From Mobiluncus sp963511525 (GTDB lineage: Bacteria; Actinomycetota; Actinomycetes; Actinomycetales; Actinomycetaceae), in the NCBI RefSeq assembly GCF_963511525.1, contig NZ_CAUPIY010000006.1, positions 1 through 64,000 on the forward strand: a DNA stretch of 64,000 nt. The letters run 5' to 3'. Below, one piece after another: positions 36,108 through 43,714 of this stretch. The position numbers were made by a program, and so were the translations under genes. Below the pieces are notes generated by a model that saw only the letters and a program-made list of their open reading frames with translations, ran no database searches and was not told where the DNA came from. Positions within the stretch are counted from its first letter, which is position 1; each line of letters opens with the position of its first letter.

Positions 36108-37033
36108 TGTCGAGTTCTTCGCTAGTTGAGCTGTTCGCGCTGTGTTTTTGCATCCTCTTGACACTAACACTGACCTACTGGCGCAACTACCGTCTGCGCA
36201 ACGCGGAACTCACCGACCTGCTGAATGCCGACAAGGGGGGAACCCGCAACGGCCTATGGACTCGACTGGAAAAAGGTTTTGCGGCGTCTCGCCCGGGAAC
36301 GCGACTGGGGGTTTACCTTCGCGCCACCAACATCAGCCTTTCTGCGCTCAGTGTCGTCCTCGCCCTGGTAGCAGTCACATTACTGGCATCTTACCTGGCG
36401 TTTCGTCTGGCCGGAATGGTGGCCGGGGCGGTGGTTCTGTTCCTGATTCCTTTCGGGTTCAAGTCATGGCTGTCCAATCAGCACGAGAAACGCCTGGCTC
36501 GCCTCATCGGCCAGCTTCCGCAGGTGGCACGGATCCTCGCGAATGCGACGTCTTCGGGGTTGTCCATTCAGCGGGGGATGCAGATGGTTTCCACCGAAAT
36601 GTCCAAGCCGGCTTCCGAGGAGTTTGCCCAAGCCGTGCATTCTTTAGAAATGGGCGTGACCCTGCAGCAAGCCTTGACGGAACTGCGCGACCGCAACCCC
36701 TCTCGGGAGGTGTCGGTTCTGATTCAAACCGTGGTGATTCAATCGAGAGTCGGGGGCAAGCTGGTTTCCGCCCTGACCGATATTGCTGCCACATTGGAGG
36801 ACCGCAAAGAGTTGGCGCGAGAAGCCCTGACCGCGACTTCCGGGGCCAGGTTCTCCGGCTACATGGTCGCTGCTATCGGTATCCTGGCACCCATCGCCAT
36901 CGCCTCAGCCTCCGGTTCTTCCATTGATGAGTTGCTGCATACGGATACGGGACGTATCGCGGCGGCGGTCGGAGGAACCATGATTGCCGCCGGAATCTGG
37001 CTGATGTCCAAGTTAGCGAAGGTGAAAGTTTGA
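36107..37033 (+). CDS. tadB: Inner membrane platform protein TadB
   Basis: A 308-residue membrane protein with a T2SSF domain. N-terminal helices at ~8-25 and two between ~85 and 130 precede a cytoplasmic helical region (LIGQLPQVARILANATSSGLSIQRGM), then the conserved VLIQTVVIQSRVGGKL and two C-terminal helices. TadB with TadC forms the platform on which TadA acts. The ATG at 36107 overlaps the tadA stop (TGATG) with AGGA 7 nt upstream; GTG 36104 is possible but too close. Confidence 0.9.
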   Translation: MSSSSLVELFALCFCILLTLTLTYWRNYRLRNAELTDLLNADKGGTRNGLWTRLEKGFAASRPGTRLGVYLRATNISLSALSVVLALVAVTLLASYLAFRLAGMVAGAVVLFLIPFGFKSWLSNQHEKRLARLIGQLPQVARILANATSSGLSIQRGMQMVSTEMSKPASEEFAQAVHSLEMGVTLQQALTELRDRNPSREVSVLIQTVVIQSRVGGKLVSALTDIAATLEDRKELAREALTATSGARFSGYMVAAIGILAPIAIASASGSSIDELLHTDTGRIAAAVGGTMIAAGIWLMSKLAKVKV

Positions 37034-37932
37034 TGCTCACATTCTTTCCCATCCTCGCCCCAGTCCTGGCCTCGATGCTGTTCTTGCTGGCCGCATGGTC
37101 TTTGCGTATCATCACCGTCACCAAGGTCGATCAGTCGGTGGAGGCCGCTCCTACAGCTCAAAAGAAAGCGTTTCGTGCTTTTGAAGCGGTCATCGACCGG
37201 ATTGGGAAAGTCGCACAAGGGGGGTTGGGGTTCCTGTATCCTCCGTCGCGCCGTCGCCTGTTGATTCGTACTCTCGATGCGGCCGGGCATCCTGAAGGCT
37301 TGACTCCCTCGCTGTTTATTCAGCGCCACTCCGGTTTCATCGTGGTCGCTGTGCTGGTCGCCGTGCCTTTCTTGATCCAAGGTAACGTTTTGATGGCGGC
37401 CATTTTTGGGATTGGTTTGGCGGAGTGGATGTGGATTTGGATTTTGCTCTCGGCAAAGGACCGGCGTGCCGAAGTTGAATCCAGTTTGCCGGATTTCCTA
37501 GATGTGCTGGGGGTAACGGTGTCTTCGGGGATGTCTTTCCGTAAATCCATCCAGACCGTCACTCAGTTCTATGACGGGCCGCTGGCCGAAGAACTCTCCA
37601 CCGTTCTCTATGAAATGGGGGTGGGAATCCCGCGGCGGCAAGCCTTCAGTTCCATGCGGGAGCGGGTTCCTTCCGACTCGATGGATTCCTTCGTGACCGC
37701 AATCCTGCAAGCTGAGGAACTGGGAGTACAGCTGTCGGATGCCTTGACATCCATCGCGGTAGAGGTTCGTCGTGATCATGCGGCGCAGGTACGGCGTCAA
37801 GCCGGGCGGGCTACCGCAAAAGTGTCATTAATTGCTACCGTCCTGGTGGTTCCTGGTGCGGTCGTGCTGATGTTTGCCTCCCTGTTCCTGCCGATTTTGC
37901 AAAGCGGTGCTTTCAATGCCTTCTTGGGTTAG
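37033..37932 (+). CDS. tadC: Inner membrane platform protein TadC
   Basis: A 299-residue paralogue of TadB. It has an N-terminal helix, two central helices (~100-140), then SLPDFLDVLGVTVSSGMSFRKSIQTV and FVTAILQAEELGVQLSDAL of the T2SSF domain, and a last helix (~270-290). It completes the pilus platform. The ATG at 37033 overlaps the tadB stop by one base; TTG 37030 is an unlikely alternative. The 3' end overlaps the histidine kinase start by 17 bases. Confidence 0.9.
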   Translation: MLTFFPILAPVLASMLFLLAAWSLRIITVTKVDQSVEAAPTAQKKAFRAFEAVIDRIGKVAQGGLGFLYPPSRRRLLIRTLDAAGHPEGLTPSLFIQRHSGFIVVAVLVAVPFLIQGNVLMAAIFGIGLAEWMWIWILLSAKDRRAEVESSLPDFLDVLGVTVSSGMSFRKSIQTVTQFYDGPLAEELSTVLYEMGVGIPRRQAFSSMRERVPSDSMDSFVTAILQAEELGVQLSDALTSIAVEVRRDHAAQVRRQAGRATAKVSLIATVLVVPGAVVLMFASLFLPILQSGAFNAFLG

Positions 37933-39103
37933 CACCAACGGCAACCTGCAGGAGCAGCTGCGCAATCTTATGCTGCGCGGTCCCATCTTGATTGCATTGG
38001 ATGTGCGAGTGGTGCTGCTAGGGATTTGTCTGGTGGCGAACCCGGAGCCGAAACCGCTACAGGTGTGGGCGGCTTTCCTGGCTTTGGCCGGGCTAAATTT
38101 TGTGCTGTTGTGGCGCAGCCGACGCAATCGGCTGATGGTTCAGTCTTTGCGCCGTTGGCAGGTTTGCGACGCGATTTTGACCCTGATGGGTTTGAGTATT
38201 ATCCAAGGAAACGATGGTTGGAGCGCCTACCTGGTCATTTACGCCGCAGTGTCCGCCAGTTTGTATATGTTGATCTCGGATGGTTTGCTGCCTTTTCTCA
38301 TGGGACCGGCGTTCATCGTAGTGATTTTCCTGGTCACTAACCAGTTGGGGGCGACCGTGTCCCTAGAAGTCCTGGTGCAGTATGCCCTGATATTGTTCGG
38401 GCAAGTGCTGGGGATGGTGATTCGCCACAACTTCGCGACCTTGTCGGCCGCCATGGAACGCTCCGCCCATGAACGTGAAGTCAACCTAATCCAATCTGAA
38501 CGTCTGGAAATGTCTCGTGAACTGCACGACTCTTTGGCCAAAACCGTTCACGGCACCGAGATGATTGCGGCGGCGACCCTGCAAACTTTACGTGCCGAAA
38601 ACTCGGCGGCTTTGCCGCAAATGGAGGCAATTCGCGATGCCTGCCGGCAGTCCTCACGGGAAGCCAGGGAGGTGCTCACCGGTCTGCGCACCCTCTCGCA
38701 GCAGGATTTTCGGGAAACTTTGGTTCTGGCTGTCGAGCAGTTTCGGGCTGATAATGCCATCTCGGTGGAAACCGCGATTCCGCTGAAACTCCCTCCCATC
38801 AACCCTGATGCCCAGTGGGCGGTCGTGAAAGTTCTGCAGGAACTGCTGGAGAACGTGCGCAGACACTCCCACGCGACCGAAGTCAGAGTCGAAGTCGTTA
38901 AGAACCAGGACTCCTTGTTCCTGACCATTATCGACAACGGTATCGGGCTGCCCACCGACAAGCTAGCCAACCTCGCCTTGCGTGGTCACTTCGGTCTGGT
39001 GGGGATGCAAGAACGAGTCCGCGCCTTGGGAGGGTCGGTCAACATCATGTCCCACAGTGGGGGCGGCACAAAAATCACTTTGGCAATTCCACTTGACGAG
39101 TAA
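37916..39103 (+). CDS. NarL-type sensor histidine kinase in the Tad locus
   Basis: A 395-residue kinase. About five or six membrane helices (~20-160) form a compact sensor without a large external loop. A HisKA_3 dimerisation domain with phospho-acceptor His204 (SRELHDSLAKTVHG) follows, then the HATPase domain with LLENVRRHS (N box), DNGIGL (G1) and GHFGLVGMQERVRALGG (G2). It pairs with the response regulator 14 bases downstream. ATG 37916 lies inside tadC, overlapping by 17 bases, so it is coupled to pilus expression. The signal sensed is unknown. Confidence 0.88.
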   Translation: MPSWVSTNGNLQEQLRNLMLRGPILIALDVRVVLLGICLVANPEPKPLQVWAAFLALAGLNFVLLWRSRRNRLMVQSLRRWQVCDAILTLMGLSIIQGNDGWSAYLVIYAAVSASLYMLISDGLLPFLMGPAFIVVIFLVTNQLGATVSLEVLVQYALILFGQVLGMVIRHNFATLSAAMERSAHEREVNLIQSERLEMSRELHDSLAKTVHGTEMIAAATLQTLRAENSAALPQMEAIRDACRQSSREAREVLTGLRTLSQQDFRETLVLAVEQFRADNAISVETAIPLKLPPINPDAQWAVVKVLQELLENVRRHSHATEVRVEVVKNQDSLFLTIIDNGIGLPTDKLANLALRGHFGLVGMQERVRALGGSVNIMSHSGGGTKITLAIPLDE

Positions 39104-39117
39104 TTGAGGAGGATTTC

Positions 39118-39765
39118 ATGAAAGTACTAGTAGCTGATGATGCCCCCATTATGCGGTTTGGCATTATCTCGATTTTGCGTCAATACTGCCAGCAGATAGA
39201 GATTTTGGAAGCTGGAGACGGTGAACAAGCTCTCGAAATTTTGCGCGGTGAGAATCTGGATTTGGCACTGTTGGATGTGCGGATGCCGAAACTATCAGGG
39301 CTTGGGGTTTTAGAACAAAATGACACCGAAGTGCCCATCATCATGGTGACCCATTCCGAAGAACCCGCCATTATCCAAGCTGCCATGCGCGGGGGAGCTT
39401 CAGGTTACCTCGTGCTGGGCGATATCACTCCTGAAGAAATCGGGGGGGTTATTAAAACCTGCCTGAACGGGGGCATGGTGATGAGCAAAACTGCTGGACG
39501 CGGGCTAAAAGCAGCGGCGAGCGAACACTTCGATATCCGCGATGAAGTCAGCCAACGGGAAGCCGAGATTTTGGATTTTGTGGTCCAAGGAATGTCCAAC
39601 AAAGAAATCGCTAAGGAACTGTTCCTTTCCGAACGCACGGTAAAGAACTACTTGAACGCCTCGTACAAAAAAATCGGGGTCAATGATCGTAATCAAGCCG
39701 CCATAGTGTGGCGTGACCGGGCTTTTTCTGTGGACTTGGCGTGTTTGGAAGTTGGGGCGCTTTAG
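39118..39765 (+). CDS. NarL/FixJ-type response regulator
   Basis: A 215-residue protein: receiver domain (1-~115) with Asp7-Asp8 and phospho-acceptor Asp53 (LALLDVRMPKLSG), then a LuxR-type helix-turn-helix (~143-205: VSQREAEILDFVVQGMSNKEIAKELFLSERTVKNY). The GYLLK motif of NarL relatives is replaced by GYLVLGD, so the conserved switch lysine appears to be missing. GAGGAGG lies 5-6 nt before the ATG. It follows its kinase and precedes the flp pilin gene, the probable target. The receiver may be only weakly phosphorylation-dependent. Confidence 0.9.
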   Translation: MKVLVADDAPIMRFGIISILRQYCQQIEILEAGDGEQALEILRGENLDLALLDVRMPKLSGLGVLEQNDTEVPIIMVTHSEEPAIIQAAMRGGASGYLVLGDITPEEIGGVIKTCLNGGMVMSKTAGRGLKAAASEHFDIRDEVSQREAEILDFVVQGMSNKEIAKELFLSERTVKNYLNASYKKIGVNDRNQAAIVWRDRAFSVDLACLEVGAL

Positions 39766-39865
39766 GGGCGAATGCCCCAAGAAGGTGGGGCGGGTTCGTA
39801 GCCAGAATAAAAGTGCAAACGAAGTTGACGACCGTTGACTCGCTAGTACCAAAAGGAGAAACAAA

Positions 39866-40081
39866 ATGTCTATTCAATCCAAGATTGATAACGCTTTGAT
39901 TGCGGCTCAGGTTAAGTTGACCAAGCTGACCGAAACCGAAGAAGGCCAGAACTCTATCGAATACGCCGGCATGATTGCTGTGGCCGGTATCATCATCGCC
40001 GCGATTGTGGCTGCGGCATCCGGCTGGGGCAGTGAACTCGTTGCCAAGATTAGCGCTGCTATTGCCAAGATTGGCGGCTAA
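39866..40081 (+). CDS. flp: Flp-type major pilin
   Basis: A 71-residue prepilin: a 27-residue leader ending TETEEG, cleavage before Gln28, Glu32 at +5 and Tyr33 (NSIEYAGMIAVAG), followed by a hydrophobic helix and a short tail. This is the classic Flp/Fap signature. The mature subunit is only ~44 residues. AAGGAG lies 6 nt before the ATG. A strong terminator 17 bases after its stop suggests an abundant separate transcript, as expected for a major subunit. Confidence 0.93.
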   Translation: MSIQSKIDNALIAAQVKLTKLTETEEGQNSIEYAGMIAVAGIIIAAIVAAASGWGSELVAKISAAIAKIGG

Positions 40082-40097
40082 TCGAGCCTGTGTTGCG

Positions 40098-40143
40098 GTT
40101 GTGCCCCGTGCCCGTATCACTGGGCGCGGGGCACAACTTTTGT
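40098..40143 (+). terminator. Terminator after the flp pilin gene
   Basis: Stem GTTGTGCCCCGTGCCC / GGGCGCGGGGCACAAC (one T-G pair near the loop) with an 8-nt loop, followed by TTTTG. It stands between flp and the long Flp-fusion gene and would set their ratio. Confidence 0.9.
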
Positions 40144-40173
40144 TGGTAAAAATTTTTTCGATGGGGTGGGAAC

Positions 40174-41688
40174 GTGTTGATCAAATGGTTGAGGTATCTG
40201 AAAAGTTCTGAACGTGGTCAGGCCAGTTTGGAATACGCGGGCATGATTGCGGCCGCGGGCATTCTGATTGCGGTCATCATTGGGGCCGCACAAGGGTGGG
40301 GCGACACCTTGGTGTGCAAAATTTCCGGCGCAATCAGCGGCGGCAACGCCGGATGTTCCGCTAGCGTTTCGGCTAATTCCGCAATCCCAGACAAAGTCCT
40401 GGCTGCTGAAAATTCGATGAATTCGGTAAACAAAATCGGCGGCTCCTTTCCTATACAAATTTTTAACGTGGGGGGTGACTACCAGGGAAAACAAAAGATG
40501 CAGCTGAAACAATACTCCGATGGTAGTTACGAACTGGTAGTTGAGAATAGTGATGGGCTCTCATTGAACGGCTCTGTCGGGAAAGATCTGGACACTAAGG
40601 GTTATGGCGTAACGGCGGAACTTAGTGCGAATGCTGAACTGGGCGGATCCAAGGGCGAAACGCAGGTTTACCGCTGCCAAGCCGGTCAAAGCGGCTGTAT
40701 TGAAGCGCTTAAGAAAATTGCTGATGAAGCGCAACGCACCCACGAAGCCAAAGGATTAGAACATCTCACCGACAAGAATGGTAATCAGCTCACTGTCGCT
40801 GAGGACTGGAAGTATTGGCAAGTTGACGCATCTGCCAGCGGCAAAGCAAAGTTTGGAAATAAAATAGGGGATAATTCCACGGCTACCTCGGTTGACGCCA
40901 GCGCAGCCGTTTCCCTGAGTGGAAACGCGCAATGGGCTGAGGACTCGGTCACTGGCAACAAGAAACACACCGTGAGCGGTACTTTTGACGCCAAGGCTGC
41001 GGCGTCTCTGGGCACCAAGTCCAAGGCAAAGTGGGGCACGGAAAATGGTACCGAAAATACTTTTGACCTTAAGTCTCCCTCTCTTTATGCCGGTGCTGGA
41101 TATAAAGGAGCTTTCCAAATCGTCACCGAACGTGACGCAAAGGGAGAACCTCTCGGCATCAAACTCATCACTACTAGAGACATGAATGCCAATGCTGGTA
41201 TCTCAATGACTGCCGGCACTGTTAAGTCCAAGCGGTCAGGGGCAACGGATCCCAGCAGGTCTAAATTTGGCCCGAATCTAAGTGGTAAGCACGACTTCGT
41301 CTCTTCTGCCGCGACGACCACCACAACGTTGAAACTCAAAGACATCAAAGATCCAGCGTTACGTGCCAAAGTGAAGGCGCAGATCAACAGTGATACCCTC
41401 AGTTCCAACCCGGTGCACGCGGCTCAAATTATCGCCAACGGGGGCATATATGAATCAGATCCGGGAGCGGATAACCCGGTCGCGAAAGCCCTATATCAGC
41501 ATGGGGTGTCCACCACTCAGACTTTCGCTACAGATAAAAATTCAGGTGAATCCGGTATGGACTTAATCCTGGTACACAGCAACAACGAGTGGTCCACTGA
41601 TAACCGTAAAACTCTCTCCACCCACTACCTGTCAGAGCCGGATTCGGCGGGAAAGAGGCATGTAGAAACTTACAATCCTAAACCGTAG
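40174..41688 (+). CDS. Flp-pilin/large-domain fusion protein (504 aa), unknown function
   Basis: The first ~55 residues are a second Flp pilin: leader MLIKWLRYLKSSERG, cleavage before Gln16, Glu20 at +5, SLEYAGMIAAAG, then a helix and GWGDTLVCKISGAI, closely matching the real Flp. A ~440-residue domain follows that no Flp pilin has: Gly/Ser/Thr/Lys-rich, with many alternating beta-type stretches, few aromatic residues and four Cys in two close pairs (VCKISG...AGCSA; YRCQAGQSGC). It should be processed, inserted in the membrane and added to the pilus, making it a candidate tip adhesin. Start GTG 40174 (or TTG 40177) follows GGGGTGGG. I recognise no family in the large domain. Confidence 0.8.
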   Translation: MLIKWLRYLKSSERGQASLEYAGMIAAAGILIAVIIGAAQGWGDTLVCKISGAISGGNAGCSASVSANSAIPDKVLAAENSMNSVNKIGGSFPIQIFNVGGDYQGKQKMQLKQYSDGSYELVVENSDGLSLNGSVGKDLDTKGYGVTAELSANAELGGSKGETQVYRCQAGQSGCIEALKKIADEAQRTHEAKGLEHLTDKNGNQLTVAEDWKYWQVDASASGKAKFGNKIGDNSTATSVDASAAVSLSGNAQWAEDSVTGNKKHTVSGTFDAKAAASLGTKSKAKWGTENGTENTFDLKSPSLYAGAGYKGAFQIVTERDAKGEPLGIKLITTRDMNANAGISMTAGTVKSKRSGATDPSRSKFGPNLSGKHDFVSSAATTTTTLKLKDIKDPALRAKVKAQINSDTLSSNPVHAAQIIANGGIYESDPGADNPVAKALYQHGVSTTQTFATDKNSGESGMDLILVHSNNEWSTDNRKTLSTHYLSEPDSAGKRHVETYNPKP

Positions 41689-41732
41689 GATAAGTAGTGG
41701 TGTTTTGTTCGTGTTGATAGAAAGGGTTGTAA

Positions 41733-42242
41733 ATGAAACACAAAGCGATTTGGGCCATGTTTGCGGTCTGTGCAGTTTCTCTAACTGGTTGCGCCGGAGG
41801 CGGCGAGGCAGCGCCGAAAGTACCCGACGGCTGGGTGACTGACACAGTTGCTGGCAAAGTTGAGTTTGCCTATCCAAAGGATTATGACAATACGGATGGT
41901 GAATTCTTTAACTGGAGCAATATCCACGCTTCAAAAAACTTGTATAACTACGTGGTCGGTAATCAGGACGCTACCGTAACTGAAATTCCACAGGCAGAAG
42001 GTACCTTCGTTTCCCAAGCGACCGGGTTTGAGTACAACCTACAGCCAGGTCGGGTGGAAAACATCAAAATGCAGGGACATGACGTGCGCACCTTGGACTT
42101 CACGATTAGTGATCAAAACTTAGCGAGCCGTGCCTGGTTTATCAAGATTGACGACAATACGGTGGTTTCCATTGCTGCCATGTTCGAAAAACAGAACCAG
42201 GCAAATCTGGATAAAGTCGCTGAATCTATCAAGATTCTTTAG
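41733..42242 (+). CDS. Lipoprotein of unknown function in the Tad locus (169 aa)
   Basis: A lipoprotein signal peptide (MKHKAIWAMFAVCAVSLTGC) has the lipobox LTGC with the lipidated Cys at residue 20. The mature ~150-residue domain (VPDGWVTDTVAGKVEFAYPKDY...) resembles small extracytoplasmic alpha/beta lipoproteins of actinobacteria, but I cannot name the family. AAAGGG lies ~7 nt before the ATG. It lies between the Flp fusion and the TadG-like gene and is probably an outer-face accessory of the pilus. Confidence 0.8.
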   Translation: MKHKAIWAMFAVCAVSLTGCAGGGEAAPKVPDGWVTDTVAGKVEFAYPKDYDNTDGEFFNWSNIHASKNLYNYVVGNQDATVTEIPQAEGTFVSQATGFEYNLQPGRVENIKMQGHDVRTLDFTISDQNLASRAWFIKIDDNTVVSIAAMFEKQNQANLDKVAESIKIL

Positions 42243-42254
42243 ATAGGAAAGTCC

Positions 42255-42863
42255 ATGAATTGGATATTGAAACGACTGAAAAGCGAGGACGGTGCGGTTT
42301 CCTTGTTGGGGACAGTGGCTATTCTGGGGGCGTTGGCGGCTTTCTCAATCGTCTTCCTGATGTTGGGGTCGGCTACAACTGACCAGCGTAATTCCTCGAC
42401 TGCGGCGGATGCGGCGGCTCTGGGTGGGGCGCGTCATTGGGCGGATACGATTAATGTTTCTTATCAGGCGAATTTGGCTTCTCCCACCAATGCGACGTTC
42501 TGGGCTTTCGCTGGGCATTCGGCGACATCTTTTGCTGTTGGTTCTGCGGCTTCGGCAGATGCTTTTGCAGCAGCCAATAATAATGAGTTGTTGTCTTATC
42601 TGACTATGGCTCCGGCAAAGACTTATGCGAAGGTTCGTAACTTTGACACGATTGAAAAGTCCGACACTGTTAAAATGCGGGCTGAATCGTATGCGGTGTT
42701 GAAGGTTAAGGACAAGGGAGTTTGCCTGCGTGGTGGCCAAATCGGTTTGTTTTGGTCGGGTGTGTGCTGGATGAGTATGCCCCCGGGTTTGGATCCGAAA
42801 GCTCCCCCGCCCCCTGGGTTCCCTCCAGAGACAACGATTCACACCAGACTTGTTAATCAATGA
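42255..42863 (+). CDS. TadG-like pilus assembly protein
   Basis: A 202-residue protein with the TadG-type N-terminus: short basic leader MNWILKRLKSEDG, a hydrophobic helix (VSLLGTVAILGALAAFSIVFLML), then RNSSTAADAAALGGARHWAD, the ATAADAAALAGA-like segment of the family. No Glu at +5, as is usual for TadG. The rest is extracytoplasmic and ends in a Pro-rich tail. It lacks the von Willebrand domain of full-size TadG. AGGAAAG precedes ATG 42255, and it overlaps the prepilin peptidase gene by 4 bases. Confidence 0.78.
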   Translation: MNWILKRLKSEDGAVSLLGTVAILGALAAFSIVFLMLGSATTDQRNSSTAADAAALGGARHWADTINVSYQANLASPTNATFWAFAGHSATSFAVGSAASADAFAAANNNELLSYLTMAPAKTYAKVRNFDTIEKSDTVKMRAESYAVLKVKDKGVCLRGGQIGLFWSGVCWMSMPPGLDPKAPPPPGFPPETTIHTRLVNQ

Positions 42864-43555
42864 CCCTGGATTTATCGTCGTGGATTGTCTTGCCCTTGGG
42901 GGCAATCTTGGGGGGCGCGGTCGCGTTATTCTTCCGCAGAAAACTCCCCGACTATTTTCATGAGTCTGCCGGACCTTCTTCGCCGGTTTTCCTGGTTGTT
43001 TCCACTGCCATAGTTTCCGGCCTTGCCTCTCTCGTTGCCCTACGTTTTTTCAACGAGGCGGGTCCCACTGTGGTAGTCGCTTTGGTGTTCGCTGTGGTAA
43101 CCCCCACCTTAATCGTTACGGATGCGCAAAAGCATCTGTTGCCTAATCAGATTTTGGGTTTTGTGACTGTCACAGAGCTGGCTGCGCTGATTGCCGGCAT
43201 CATCGCCGCGAACCTCGTCCCTGAGATATCCCCGGTGCCCGACTCCGGCGTGGCCGTGGGGATTCGTGCTTTACTGGGGGCTCTGGCCTTTTCCGCGGTG
43301 ATGTTCCTCCTCACCTTGCTCAAGACCGGGCTCGGTTTGGGGGATGTTAAGTTGGCTTTTCCGTTGGGGATGATGTTGGCATCGCAAAGTTGGACGGCGT
43401 TATTCTATGGGGTAATTCTGGGATGGATACTCGCTGGAATCGTGGCAATCGCATTGCTGGTCACCCGCCGTGCCAAACGTGACACCATGATTGCCTACGG
43501 TCCCTACATGATTGTCGGGGCTTGGACGGTCTGGCTCCTGGGACTTTCTGTCTAA
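42860..43555 (+). CDS. tadV: Prepilin peptidase, A24 family (TadV/CpaA)
   Basis: A 231-residue integral membrane aspartic protease with about seven helices. The two catalytic aspartates are Asp88 (VTDAQKHLLPNQ) and Asp162 (GLGLGDVKL). It lacks the N-terminal methylase domain of type IV leader peptidases, as TadV/CpaA do. It should process Flp, the Flp fusion and the TadE-like pseudopilins of this locus. Overlaps the upstream gene by 4 bases. Confidence 0.92.
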   Translation: MTLDLSSWIVLPLGAILGGAVALFFRRKLPDYFHESAGPSSPVFLVVSTAIVSGLASLVALRFFNEAGPTVVVALVFAVVTPTLIVTDAQKHLLPNQILGFVTVTELAALIAGIIAANLVPEISPVPDSGVAVGIRALLGALAFSAVMFLLTLLKTGLGLGDVKLAFPLGMMLASQSWTALFYGVILGWILAGIVAIALLVTRRAKRDTMIAYGPYMIVGAWTVWLLGLSV

Positions 43556-43714
43556 CTGCCGGGGAAGGAATGCAATCCCAGCGGAAAACCGGGTTTCTGG
43601 AGGCAATCGGTGGGGATACTTTTACCTGAATTTAACAGGGATAAAACTGGGGTTTTACTCTAGCTTGTTAATCTGCAAATATTGAGTGTGATTACTACGG
43701 AAAGCTGGCGATTC

